64,000 nt of DNA from Candidatus Puniceispirillum marinum IMCC1322 (lineage in GTDB: Bacteria; Pseudomonadota; Alphaproteobacteria; Puniceispirillales; Puniceispirillaceae): NCBI RefSeq assembly GCF_000024465.1, contig NC_014010.1:1-64000 (forward strand). The letters run 5' to 3'. Numbering within the stretch: the first letter of the stretch is position 1; every line of letters starts with the position of its first letter. Made by a program: the position numbers and the translations under genes. Below the pieces are notes generated by a model that was given only the letters and a program-made list of their open reading frames with translations, ran no database searches and had not been told where the DNA came from. Below are positions 1-9,066 of the stretch, piece by piece.

Positions 1-1792
1 TAGAGCAACTGTGAGGTGTTTTGTGAGATAGTGAGCTGCAGTATAGCACTCTGGTGATTGAGAGCCTAGAGCAACCGTGGTGGTCTCAAGCAGATAAACC
101 CTTCCAGTATAGCACTCTGGTGATTGAGAGCCTAGAGCAACTGACCGCTTGATATCGCATCACCGCACGGCAGTATAGCACTCTGGTGATTGAGAGCCTA
201 GAGCAACGTAACGCCATTGTGCCGCAAGTCGCGGCGCAGTATAGCACTCTGGTGATTGAGAGCCTAGAGCAACATGAGCAGAATTCATTTATCACTTTGA
301 CTTAGTATAGCACTCTGGTGATTGAGAGCCTAGAGCAACTGAATATACCTAATCGTTCACTGCCATCTAAGTATAGCACTCTGGTGATTGAGAGCCTAGA
401 GCAACGGTAATGATGTCCACATGTCCAACTGCGTCAGTATAGCACTCTGGTGATTGAGAGCCTAGAGCAACCGTGCGGGCTTCATAGAACCGGATCGATC
501 CAGTATAGCACTCTGGTGATTGAGAGCCTAGAGCAACTATGCCAAGGCACTATCGGCTGAGGCACAAAGTATAGCACTCTGGTGATTGAGAGCCTAGAGC
601 AACACTATAAGGCAACACAACAAATCGATGTTAGTATAGCACTCTGGTGATTGAGAGCCTAGAGCAACTATGGCGGCGGGCGGCGTTCAACTGACAGCAG
701 TATAGCACTCTGGTGATTGAGAGCCTAGAGCAACATAAAATCGCGTGACGAAAAGAAAACACTAAGTATAGCACTCTGGTGATTGAGAGCCTAGAGCAAC
801 TGAAAGTTGGTGTGCCTGCCGTCCTTGGCCAGTATAGCACTCTGGTGATTGAGAGCCTAGAGCAACTGGTGGACAGATATAATACCTGTCATCATGAGTA
901 TAGCACTCTGGTGATTGAGAGCCTAGAGCAACGAAGGACAGGTAGTGCCGCCAGCCCCTGAAAGTATAGCACTCTGGTGATTGAGAGCCTAGAGCAACAA
1001 GAACGGCGCAAGACCTTATAGCTTTCATAGTATAGCACTCTGGTGATTGAGAGCCTAGAGCAACTCAACAGCTTTAGACCATTTATCACCGATTAGTATA
1101 GCACTCTGGTGATTGAGAGCCTAGAGCAACCGTTGGACGGTAACGTCCAATAATTTATATAGTATAGCACTCTGGTGATTGAGAGCCTAGAGCAACACTG
1201 GCAATTTATCGGACAAACTGAAATGGAGTATAGCACTCTGGTGATTGAGAGCCTAGAGCAACAGTTGCAGGGCTTCCAATCCGAATGGGCAGAGTATAGC
1301 ACTCTGGTGATTGAGAGCCTAGAGCAACTCAATAGGTACTGCTGGTTACGAAGCGTCAAAGTATAGCACTCTGGTGATTGAGAGCCTAGAGCAACCAATC
1401 GCTTGGTCTACTTAAGACTTCTGGTAGTATAGCACTCTGGTGATTGAGAGCCTAGAGCAACCGGTGATCCTAAAAATCCAGCTCGTTTGGGAGTATAGCA
1501 CTCTGGTGATTGAGAGCCTAGAGCAACTTCCGATTCAGACGATCCACCGTCGCCAGAAGTATAGCACTCTGGTGATTGAGAGCCTAGAGCAACTGGATTG
1601 AGCTTGATCCTGCGCGCGATATCAGTATAGCACTCTGGTGATTGAGAGCCTAGAGCAACTTACCCGCTACTTCCTGAAAGAATGCCAGTTAGTATAGCAC
1701 TCTGGTGATTGAGAGCCTAGAGCAACCGATCCCTCGATGATGGGTTGACCGCCGAAAGTATAGCACTCTGGTGATTGAGAGCCTACCCCCCA
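1..1792 (-). CRISPR. CRISPR array, type II-C-like, 26 full repeats plus two partial ones, 27 spacers
   Basis: The 36-bp repeat starts AGTATAGCACTCTGG and ends GCCTAGAGCAAC on the plus strand. The end of one repeat lies at 1-9, so the array continues left of the window. Full repeats start at 40, 106, 172, 238, 304, 370, 436, 502, 568, 633, 699, 765, 831, 897, 963, 1029, 1095, 1161, 1227, 1293, 1360, 1426, 1492, 1558, 1624 and 1691. A last repeat from 1757 matches for 29 bases and then diverges. Spacers are 30 bp except one of 29 (604-632) and two of 31 (1329-1359, 1660-1690); all differ by eye. Read on the minus strand the repeat begins GTTG and ends TGCTATACT, the layout of Neisseria/Campylobacter type II-C repeats, where each repeat carries a promoter for its spacer. 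No cas gene or tracrRNA is visible here; cas9-cas1-cas2 would be expected off the left edge. Type and strand are inferences from repeat form. Confidence 0.97.
1757..1792 (-). repeat. Degenerate terminal CRISPR repeat
   Basis: Positions 1757-1785 match the consensus repeat exactly; the last seven bases (GAGCAAC on the plus strand) are replaced by a C-rich run. In minus-strand reading this is the first repeat: it keeps the -10 box that would start the first crRNA but lacks the GTTGCTC portion, which would only serve a spacer further upstream. It marks the right end of the array. Confidence 0.85.
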
Positions 1793-1804
1793 ATACCCCA
1801 TCCC

Positions 1805-2122
1805 CTAATCCCCTTTATGGCCGAAACGTTCGGCAAAGGTCGATAGCGTATAGGTACGGGTGGCGCGGGCAATGGCGCGCTGATCCTGCATCATACGGTG
1901 GATGATGGCCATATCGGCGGGTGTTGCTGCCGCCTGCTGATGCGATGTGGGCGGGGTTATGATCGCGCTTACCACCATTACCGCCAGCGCCATAATGACA
2001 AACACACAACCGGCGCGGCCAAGGCCGGTGCGCGGGCGCGGGCATCTGGCCAGCTTATGCAGACAAGCATGGCCAAACCCTAAACAGACATAGCCAAACC
2101 GATGAAAAATTGTGCGTCTCAT
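1805..2122 (-). CDS. Hypothetical membrane-anchored protein next to the CRISPR array
   Basis: A 105-residue protein of unknown family. The chosen ATG (2122) has AAAGGA eight bases upstream; an upstream ATG at 2158 would add 12 residues. It has a basic, cysteine-containing N-terminal stretch, one hydrophobic segment at roughly residues 37-57 (VFVIMALAVMVVSAII) and a polar C-terminal tail of about 45 residues. It points toward the array, its stop lying about 20 bp from the terminal repeat, so read-through would enter the array in the presumed crRNA direction. No domain was recognised and no link to CRISPR function is claimed. Confidence 0.5.
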   Translation of the reverse strand: MRRTIFHRFGYVCLGFGHACLHKLARCPRPRTGLGRAGCVFVIMALAVMVVSAIITPPTSHQQAAATPADMAIIHRMMQDQRAIARATRTYTLSTFAERFGHKGD

Positions 2123-2258
2123 ATCATCTATCCTTTGAATAAAAAGGACAGCACCCACACATGAACGACCAAAGCCGTGCCATGCATCGGTGCTGCCAGT
2201 GGGAACCTCTAGGAATTTTGAAAAATCATGTCGCGCGGGGCGACGGTCTATTCAGGCT

Positions 2259-2684
2259 CTATAACAACACCGATGGGCGCCAATAGATGGCTTGTTTGAC
2301 GGCTTGTTTGACGCCAAGTTTGGCGGTGGTTTTTTGCACCTGCCAGACTTTGGCCTGCCAGACCGGATTAAGCGCCGGAATGAGCCCCGAAAATGCTACT
2401 GAAAATGGAACTGAAAATGGAACTGAAAATGGTACTGAAATTGGCGCCGATACTATTGACGCCGCGTCCGAATATCTGGTGATCATAGCCCGCGCCAGAC
2501 CAGCCCGCGCCAGACCAGCCAGACCAGACAACAGATCATGCAAAGCGGTGGCCAGCCTGTCGCTGGCATTCATATCCGTGCCCGCCTGTGCGGCGGCGAT
2601 GTCGTGTGTCATCGATGATCCCGACAGCCGCGCTGGCCGCCCTGGCATCATAATATGCAATGACAATGTCGACAGTCCCGACAT
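2259..2684 (-). CDS. Hypothetical low-complexity protein with VPFS repeats
   Basis: An open frame of 141 codons with no recognised family. It contains a direct repeat of SVPF units (about residues 78-92) encoded by a 12-bp tandem DNA repeat, and an Ala/Leu/Arg-rich duplicated stretch just before it (GLARAGLARAM). The opposite strand is also open for 146 codons over nearly the same bases, so coding direction is not certain. The minus strand is preferred because a perfect TTAA-N7-TTAA box lies 55 bp upstream of its ATG, matching the spacing at other genes here. Confidence 0.35.
   Translation of the reverse strand: MSGLSTLSLHIMMPGRPARLSGSSMTHDIAAAQAGTDMNASDRLATALHDLLSGLAGLARAGLARAMITRYSDAASIVSAPISVPFSVPFSVPFSVAFSGLIPALNPVWQAKVWQVQKTTAKLGVKQAVKQAIYWRPSVLL
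2389..2436. repeat. 12-bp tandem repeat, four units
   Basis: Four head-to-tail copies of GAAAATGGAACT with one or two changes in the outer units. A fifth, more diverged unit follows. The unit is a multiple of three, so both overlapping frames stay open through it. The region 2489-2528 also shows short tandem copies (CCCGCGCCAGACCAG). Confidence 0.85.
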
Positions 2685-2738
2685 GCGCTTGATGATCCTT
2701 TCCAGATTCGTTTCTGATCCAGTCTAGGCACAGCAAGG

Positions 2739-2753
2739 TTAATAAAACGTTAA
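2739..2753 (-). promoter_or_regulatory. CtrA-type box (TTAA-N7-TTAA)
   Basis: TTAA at 2739-2742 and TTAA at 2750-2753, separated by exactly seven bases (TAAAACG). This is the full site bound by the cell-cycle regulator CtrA in Alphaproteobacteria. It is 55 bp upstream of the minus-strand reading frame that starts at 2684. Confidence 0.55.
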
Positions 2754-2823
2754 CAAAAAACACTTTTTTCGGATTTTTGCGAAATAGTTTCGGCTGGGGA
2801 TTTGCCAGCTTTCGTTCCTGTTT

Positions 2824-2839
2824 TGTTTCACGTGAAACA
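2824..2839. promoter_or_regulatory. parS: parS site 1 (ParB centromere site)
   Basis: The 16-bp perfect palindrome TGTTTCACGTGAAACA, identical to the bacterial parS consensus bound by ParB. It lies in the gap before the DMT transporter gene. parS sites cluster around the chromosomal origin, so the window is probably origin-proximal. Confidence 0.92.
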
Positions 2840-2922
2840 TTTTATCTGCGCCCGATCTGCCCCCGATCCAAGCACGGCGATTAGGCGATCAGGCGGCTAG
2901 GCCGTGATAATCTAGGGGGCGG

Positions 2923-3861
2923 TTAAGCCGGTGCGCTAGGCGCGCGCACCACCTTATAGACCCCAAAAACAGTCAGCGCACAGCCGACCAGCGCGACCGC
3001 ATTTAACTGCTCATCGAATAGCCACCATGTCTGGATCAGCGTCACTGGCGGCACCAGATAGAAATAGCTGGTGACTTTGACGACTTCGCCTTCGCGGATC
3101 ATATACATCAGCAATATAACCGCCAGAATGGACAGGCCAAACACCAGCCATAACAGCGCCAGCGCCAGCTCGATTGTCGGCGTGACAGCCTGGGTTTCCA
3201 GCGTGAAGGTCAGGATCAGCATCATCACCGTCGCCCCCAGATATTGATATAATGACCCGCTAAGCAAGGGGACATCGCGCCCAATGCGCTTTTGAATGAT
3301 GGTGCCAACCGAAATGCCGAACAGGGCAATGACATTGGCGATGAGCCCGATTATGCTCATGTCGGGCAGGCCTAGTCCGGCGATGCCGTTGCCCGAGATG
3401 CCAGAACCCGAGATACCATTGCCAGTGACCACCAGCGTGATGCCGATAAAGCCCGCGATGAGGCCGATATACTGGCTTCTATAATGCGCGCTGTTATAGG
3501 GCTGGGCGCGCGCGGGCTGGGGCAAAAACACCCGTTCCAGCACCGATATGAGGATCGGCTGCAAGCCCACGATCACCGCCGAAATGCCTGCCGGTACGCC
3601 TTGCTTGATCGCATAGAACACGCCACCAAGATAGAGCCCATGCAGCAAAAGCCCGACCCCCATCTGGCCCGCGGCCTGACGGCATGTGGCGCGCCGATGC
3701 CGCCCGATTTCGACGATCAAACCTATCAATATGATCACGAAAATAAAGCGAATGAACAGCATGAAGAACGGCTCTATATAGGGCAGGCCGTATTTGGCGC
3801 CGACGAAGCCGGTGCTCCATAGCCACACGAATAATAGCGGGATCAGATTTGTCAGACGCAT
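2923..3861 (-). CDS. DMT-superfamily (EamA) transporter
   Basis: A 312-residue inner-membrane protein with about ten hydrophobic segments arranged as two EamA repeats. The first begins with the typical LLFVWLWSTGFVGAKYGL motif and includes AGISAVIVGLQPIL; the second includes GTIIQKRIG and SYFYLVPPVTLIQTWWLFDEQL. Known members export amino acids, purines or other metabolites; the substrate cannot be told. An unusual GISGSGISGNGIAGLGLP stretch lies in the central linker (about residues 150-168), an imperfect internal repeat. The gene is a single unit, bracketed by the two parS sites, and its start is the first Met of the conserved N-terminus. Confidence 0.88.
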   Translation of the reverse strand: MRLTNLIPLLFVWLWSTGFVGAKYGLPYIEPFFMLFIRFIFVIILIGLIVEIGRHRRATCRQAAGQMGVGLLLHGLYLGGVFYAIKQGVPAGISAVIVGLQPILISVLERVFLPQPARAQPYNSAHYRSQYIGLIAGFIGITLVVTGNGISGSGISGNGIAGLGLPDMSIIGLIANVIALFGISVGTIIQKRIGRDVPLLSGSLYQYLGATVMMLILTFTLETQAVTPTIELALALLWLVFGLSILAVILLMYMIREGEVVKVTSYFYLVPPVTLIQTWWLFDEQLNAVALVGCALTVFGVYKVVRAPSAPA

Positions 3862-4048
3862 ATGGTTCTCGTTTCGGCTTAGTCTGAAGGCCTTGTCTGG
3901 GCGCTAAGTTTGGGGCGCTAAGTTTGGGGCGCTTACATCGGGGGCGCATGGTGGCACGGCATATCGGGCAGATCGCTTGTAGCAGATCATGGCCAGTTGC
4001 GAAATGCCGGAATAATTATCGGTCTTGTCAGCCCATTTGTTCCCGTTA

Positions 4049-4064
4049 TGTTTCACGTGAAACA
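4049..4064. promoter_or_regulatory. parS: parS site 2 (ParB centromere site)
   Basis: A second exact copy of TGTTTCACGTGAAACA, 1225 bp from the first. Both copies match at every base of the consensus, which is very unlikely by chance within 1.3 kb. Confidence 0.92.
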
Positions 4065-4161
4065 TTTTGATGATTGATGACTGGTCGGCGGATCATCGGG
4101 CAGATGATTGGGGTCTGGCACGATACCAACCAGACATGATTTTGAGTATAGATGCAATGGG

Positions 4162-4176
4162 TTAGTAAAAGGTTAA
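4162..4176 (+). promoter_or_regulatory. Imperfect CtrA-type box
   Basis: TTAG-TAAAAGG-TTAA: the spacing of seven is kept, the first half has one change. It is about 100 bp upstream of the restriction enzyme start and 44 bp before a perfect box. Confidence 0.3.
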
Positions 4177-4219
4177 TGAGAACTTCGCACGACATATTTC
4201 TGAGTATGATGAGGCGCCG

Positions 4220-4234
4220 TTAACTTTTAATTAA
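4220..4234 (+). promoter_or_regulatory. CtrA-type box upstream of the type ISP enzyme
   Basis: TTAA (4220-4223), CTTTTAA, TTAA (4231-4234), followed by CCC. It ends 39 bp before the ATG of the restriction-modification gene, a position where a regulator would overlap the promoter. Confidence 0.5.
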
Positions 4235-4273
4235 CCCTTCATCTATAGGCTTCCCGAACAAGGGGGGCTTCAC

Positions 4274-7200
4274 ATGACCACATTCAATGATGTGCTTGAC
4301 GCATTGCGCGCGCAGGCACGAAATACGCGCGAACAAGGCACATTGTTTGAAGATTTGATGGAGGCAATTTTGCCTCAGCTACCCGATGCTGGCTTTGAAG
4401 AGGTCTGGTCGTGGAAAGCATGGCCAGACCGTCATGCACAAACGGGCATGAACGCACAGGATGTCGGCATTGATCTGGTTGGCAAGCGCGAGGGTGAAGA
4501 TGGTTTCTGCGCCATTCAATGCAAATTCTATGACCCCGATACCAGCATAGCGGAAAGCGATCTTGGCACCTTTTTCACGCAATCCGGCAAGGATGCGTTT
4601 TCTTCGCGCCTGATTATCACGACGACTGATAGATGGACAAAACACGCCGAAACGGCGATCCGGCATCAGGACAAGCCGACCAACCGGATGCGTATGGCCG
4701 ATCTGGCCGAACTGGCCATTGACTGGGATATTCACAAGCCGAAACAGACCAAACTCGATATCACCAAATACACATTGAATGGACGCCAGAAAGAGGCGCG
4801 TGACGCGGTCATAACTGGCCTGAAAGATAATGACCGTGGCAAGCTGATCATGGCGTGCGGTACGGGCAAAACCCTGACCTCGCTACATATAGCCGAAATG
4901 ATGATAGAGGGGACAGGCCATGTGCTGTTCATGGTGCCATCGATTTCGCTACTGGCGCAAAGCCTGCATGAATGGTCGTTTCAACGGCGCAAGGATCATC
5001 GCTATATCGCTGTCTGTTCGGATACAAAGGTTGATCGCACATCCGAAGATAGCGCCGTTGAAGATTTGATCTTTCCAGCCTCAACCAATGCCCATAGCGT
5101 TGCCCATGCCCTGCGTCAAAAAGCAAACCGCATGACGGTTGTGTTCTGCACCTATCAGTCGATTGACATTATTCATCAGGCACAGCAAATGGGCGCACCT
5201 GCTTTTGATCTGGTGATCTGTGACGAGGCGCACCGTACCACCGGTATTGACCGCGCCAATCTGGCAAAAGGCAAAACCAGCCCCTTTGTTCGCGTGCATG
5301 ATGGCGATTATCTGAAAGCGGCGAAACGTCTGTATATGACAGCGACGCCGCGCATCTATACCGATCATTCAAAACAAAAGGCCGATGACCAAAATATCGG
5401 CATCTATTCGATGGATGACGAGGCCGAATTTGGCACGGTTCTGTATCGGCTGTCTTTTTCCGATGCCATTACCGAAGGGCTGTTATCCGATTACCGTGTT
5501 ATTGTCCTGAATATGTCCGAAAGCCATGTCAGCCAGACGATGCAGGATGCGATTTCGGATAAAAACGAACTCTCGGTCGATGATGCAGCAAAGATTGTTG
5601 GCTGTTATAATGCCTTGCGCAACCGCCCCGAAGAAAGTGACAGCAAAAAGCTCAAGCGCGCGGTCAGCTTTTCCAGCACGATCAAAAAATCGAAACATGT
5701 GCGCGATCATTTTCAGGCGGTTGTCGATAAGATGGATGAGCAGGAACATGACGGCTTTACCTGTCAGGTCGATCATGTCGATGGCACCAATACCGCACTG
5801 GAACGCAAAAACAAACTTGACTGGTTGCGTGAACCGGCAGGCGCGAATGAACATGGCGAAATCTGCCGTATATTGAGCAATGCCAAATGCCTGACCGAGG
5901 GGGTGGACGTGCCCGCACTCGATGCCGCCATTTTCATGAATCCGCGTAAATCACAGGTCGATGTGGTGCAGGCCGTTGGCCGCGTCATGCGCAAGGCCGA
6001 AGGCAAGGATTATGGCTATGTGATTTTGCCGATTGTTATTCCCCTTGGCAAAACCCCCGAAGAGGCTCTGGATGACAATGAAACCTATGCCGTGGTCTGG
6101 GAAATTCTGCGCGCCTTGCGTTCGCATGATGACCGCCTGACCAATATGATCAGCAAACTTGATCTTAACGCCACCAAGCCCGATTTCATTCAGGTGATTG
6201 GCGGCGATGCGTGGGATGACCAAGACAGTGAAAAGGTAAAAGACGGCTTTCAGTTCGGGCTGGATCTGGGCGAGGAATTCAGAGACGCCATCTATGCCAA
6301 GCTGGTTGAAAGGGTAGGTGACCGCCAATATTGGGAAACATGGGCGCGTGATGTTGCGCATATCCATGAACTGCTGATCACCCGCATCACCGATTTATGC
6401 GCCAGCAATCCGGCCTTGCAAGCGCGGTTTGACGGATTTGTTACCAGCCTGCAAGCCGACATTAATGACAATGTCGATGCGGGTGAGGCTGTTTCGATTC
6501 TGGCGCAACATATGATTACCCGCCCTATTTTTGACGCCTTGTTTGACCATTATGATTTTGCGGGGCTGAATCCGGTATCGCAATCGCTGGATATGATGCT
6601 GGCGGAACTGGCACCTTTTGGTCTGGAAAATGAATTACGCGGCATGGATCGCTTTTATGCCAGTGTCCGTGATCGCGTGACTGGCATTGATAATGCCGCC
6701 GCGCGCCAGAAGATCGTGATTGAACTTTATGAAAAATTCTTCAAAACGGCTTTTCCGAAAGTGTCGGAAAGTCTGGGCATTGCCTATACGCCAGTTGAAA
6801 TTGTCGATTTTATCCTGCATAGCGCCGATCATGTTCTGCGCACCCAATTCGGGCGCGGCATTGGCGATGAAGATGTGCATGTCATTGACCCGTTCACCGG
6901 TACTGGTACCTTTATCAACCGTTTGATCAGCAATCCCGCGCTGATCCCCGATGAAAAATTACCGCATAAATTCGCGCATGAAATCCATGCCAATGAAATG
7001 CTGCTGATGGCTTATTACATCGCCTCAATCAATATTGAAGAGGCGTATCACGTGCGTATGTCAAAGGCTAATGGTGGGGCGGGCGGGGGTGCCAAAACAG
7101 GCGGTGATTATATGCCGTTTCCGGGGATTGTTCTGACCGACACATTCCAATTATATGAACGTGCCCTATCGCGGCAGGACGATATGGACAGCCATTTCAT

Positions 7201-9064
7201 GCCCGATAATAACGAACGCCGTAATCGCCAGATCAACGCCCCGATCCGCGTTATTATCGGTAACCCGCCATATTCGGCAGGGCAGAAATCACAGAATGAC
7301 GCCAATCAGAACCTCACCTATCCCAATCTGGATGAAAGCATACGTTCAACCTATGCGGCACAATCGACCGCAACAAACAAAAACGCGCTATATGATTCCT
7401 ATATCCGCGCGTTCAAATGGGCGTCGGATCGCATCGGTGATGAAGGCGTCATTGCCTTGGTTTCAGGTGCCGCATGGATTGACCGCCCCTTTGCCGACGG
7501 TATGCGTAAATCACTAGCCGAAGAATTTAGTTCGATTCATATTTTTCATCTGCGCGGTGATATTCGCAAAAATATGCTGTCAAAAGGGGCGGCGCGCGAA
7601 GGTGAAAATGTCTTTGGTCAGGCCAGTATGACCGGAATCGCCATCACCATCCTGACCAAGCAAGCGGGGCATGTGGGCGATTGTGCCATCTATCATCACG
7701 ATATTGGCGATGACCTGCGCCGTGATGACAAACTGGCCAAAATCGCCGATGCCAGATCGATTGCGGGGCTGGATTGGCAGACCATCATTCCTAACCCTGA
7801 GGGTGACTGGTTGAACCAGCGTGACCCCGCTTTTCAGAAATTGATAGCACTGGGAAGTAAGGATGTTAAGTCCCGCAAGGTGATTGCGCCCGATACGGTG
7901 TTCAAGGTTTATAGTGGCGGTGTCAAAACCAACCGAGACCCGTGGGCTTACAATATCAGTCAACAAAAACTGGTGGATAATATGCAGGCGATGGTGGGCT
8001 TTTACAATGAACAGCTGGCCGATTTTCAGGCCGCAAAACAAAATCACTCAGATCTGAAAGCCGCCGATTTCATTTCAAATGATCCAACAAAAATAAGCTG
8101 GAGCCGTTCTCTAGTAGCCGATATAGGTAAGTTAAAATCACTGATTTTCAGCCAGCAACATATCACATCTTCGCAATACCGACCTTTTACACGCGAATAC
8201 CTATATTTTGATCGTCGCCTGAACGACATGGTTTATCGGATGCCCTCAATTTTCCCGAAGCCCGATAACGAAAATCGTGTTATCGCGGTGACGGGGGTTG
8301 GGTCACGGAGCGGGTTTTCATGTCTGATTGCCGATTGTGTGCCAAACCTTCATTATCTGGACTCTGGCCAATGTTTCCCGCGCTGGACATTTGATGAGGA
8401 TGGCCGTAACCGACAGGATAATATCCCGAATGAGGCTGTGCGCCGTTTCCGCGCGCATTACGCCGATGAATCGATCACTGGCGATGATATTTTTGATTAT
8501 GTTTATGGCATTCTGCACGCCCCCGATTACCGCACAACATTTGCCAACGACCTGACCAAGGCATTGCCGCGCATCCCGATGGCACCCGATTTTCGGGCAT
8601 TTGCCAAGGCGGGCAAACAGCTCGGGGCTCTGCATCTGAATTATGAAACAGGCGATGAATATGGCCTGAACATCCTGGTTGATGGGGATATTGCGCTGGG
8701 GGATATTCTGCTGGATGATGCGGATTATCATGTGCAGAAAATGCGCTGGGCATCGAAAACCGACAAAACCGCCATCCGCTATAATAACCGCATCACGCTG
8801 GCGGGGATTCCCGCCGATGCCTTGCGCTATGTGGTGTCGGGCAAGCCCGCGCTCGATTGGGTGATTGACCGCTATTGCATCAAGACCGACAAGGCAAGCG
8901 GTATTACCAATGACGCGAATGACTGGATCACCGAACAGATCGCTAATGGCGGCAATGAGGGCGGCGCGCCCGATGCGCTGATCCGCCTGATCCAGCGCGT
9001 TACGCATCTGAGCGTCGAGACGATGAAGATCGTCGATAATCTGCCCCCTAGTTTGGAGGAATAG
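4274..9064 (+). CDS. Type ISP single-polypeptide restriction-modification enzyme
   Basis: One 1596-residue chain with all modules of the LlaGI/LlaBIII class. An Mrr-like nuclease domain comes first, with likely catalytic D67 and Q82-x-K84 (GIDLVG, AIQCKFY). A superfamily-2 translocase follows: Walker A ACGTGKT at about 194-200, DEAH at 317-320, YMTATPR near 355 and QAVGRVMRK as motif VI. A gamma-class N6-adenine methyltransferase has the SAM motif DPFTGTGTF near 872 and catalytic NPPY at about 997-1000. The last ~500 residues should be the target-recognition domain. The family length is about 1570-1600, so it appears intact. Such enzymes methylate one strand of an asymmetric site and cut after converging translocation. 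The next small gene's ribosome site overlaps this gene's end. Confidence 0.94.
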   Translation: MTTFNDVLDALRAQARNTREQGTLFEDLMEAILPQLPDAGFEEVWSWKAWPDRHAQTGMNAQDVGIDLVGKREGEDGFCAIQCKFYDPDTSIAESDLGTFFTQSGKDAFSSRLIITTTDRWTKHAETAIRHQDKPTNRMRMADLAELAIDWDIHKPKQTKLDITKYTLNGRQKEARDAVITGLKDNDRGKLIMACGTGKTLTSLHIAEMMIEGTGHVLFMVPSISLLAQSLHEWSFQRRKDHRYIAVCSDTKVDRTSEDSAVEDLIFPASTNAHSVAHALRQKANRMTVVFCTYQSIDIIHQAQQMGAPAFDLVICDEAHRTTGIDRANLAKGKTSPFVRVHDGDYLKAAKRLYMTATPRIYTDHSKQKADDQNIGIYSMDDEAEFGTVLYRLSFSDAITEGLLSDYRVIVLNMSESHVSQTMQDAISDKNELSVDDAAKIVGCYNALRNRPEESDSKKLKRAVSFSSTIKKSKHVRDHFQAVVDKMDEQEHDGFTCQVDHVDGTNTALERKNKLDWLREPAGANEHGEICRILSNAKCLTEGVDVPALDAAIFMNPRKSQVDVVQAVGRVMRKAEGKDYGYVILPIVIPLGKTPEEALDDNETYAVVWEILRALRSHDDRLTNMISKLDLNATKPDFIQVIGGDAWDDQDSEKVKDGFQFGLDLGEEFRDAIYAKLVERVGDRQYWETWARDVAHIHELLITRITDLCASNPALQARFDGFVTSLQADINDNVDAGEAVSILAQHMITRPIFDALFDHYDFAGLNPVSQSLDMMLAELAPFGLENELRGMDRFYASVRDRVTGIDNAAARQKIVIELYEKFFKTAFPKVSESLGIAYTPVEIVDFILHSADHVLRTQFGRGIGDEDVHVIDPFTGTGTFINRLISNPALIPDEKLPHKFAHEIHANEMLLMAYYIASINIEEAYHVRMSKANGGAGGGAKTGGDYMPFPGIVLTDTFQLYERALSRQDDMDSHFMPDNNERRNRQINAPIRVIIGNPPYSAGQKSQNDANQNLTYPNLDESIRSTYAAQSTATNKNALYDSYIRAFKWASDRIGDEGVIALVSGAAWIDRPFADGMRKSLAEEFSSIHIFHLRGDIRKNMLSKGAAREGENVFGQASMTGIAITILTKQAGHVGDCAIYHHDIGDDLRRDDKLAKIADARSIAGLDWQTIIPNPEGDWLNQRDPAFQKLIALGSKDVKSRKVIAPDTVFKVYSGGVKTNRDPWAYNISQQKLVDNMQAMVGFYNEQLADFQAAKQNHSDLKAADFISNDPTKISWSRSLVADIGKLKSLIFSQQHITSSQYRPFTREYLYFDRRLNDMVYRMPSIFPKPDNENRVIAVTGVGSRSGFSCLIADCVPNLHYLDSGQCFPRWTFDEDGRNRQDNIPNEAVRRFRAHYADESITGDDIFDYVYGILHAPDYRTTFANDLTKALPRIPMAPDFRAFAKAGKQLGALHLNYETGDEYGLNILVDGDIALGDILLDDADYHVQKMRWASKTDKTAIRYNNRITLAGIPADALRYVVSGKPALDWVIDRYCIKTDKASGITNDANDWITEQIANGGNEGGAPDALIRLIQRVTHLSVETMKIVDNLPPSLEE

Positions 9065-9066
9065 GG

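Larger units (their letters stand above)
3862..4273. other. Intergenic region with parS site 2 and two CtrA-type boxes
   Basis: A 412-bp gap between two divergently transcribed genes. It holds a short tandem repeat (GCGCTAAGTTTGGG twice, about 3900-3930), the second parS site and two TTAA-N7-TTAA-type boxes close to the restriction gene. No convincing reading frame was seen. Confidence 0.6.

Noticed and set aside
86-1398. Open frames on both strands with repeated SRLSITRVLY or IESLEQ peptides
   Set aside because: They are translations of the 36-bp CRISPR repeats and spacers, not genes.
1793-2258. tracrRNA or anti-repeat beside the array
   Set aside because: No stretch complementary to the repeat was seen to the right of the array; it is more likely on the cas9 side, left of the window.
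2287-2727. Plus-strand frame of 146 codons with GTEN repeats
   Set aside because: It overlaps the minus-strand candidate; it has no ribosome site and ends over the CtrA-type box region. Neither strand is certain, but the plus strand is the weaker case.
3484-3949. Frames on both strands overlapping the DMT transporter
   Set aside because: The transporter frame is complete with clear membrane helices; the others are shadows.
8318-9007. Long antisense frame (229 codons) within the restriction enzyme gene
   Set aside because: It is a shadow of the well-supported type ISP coding frame; its residues match no family.
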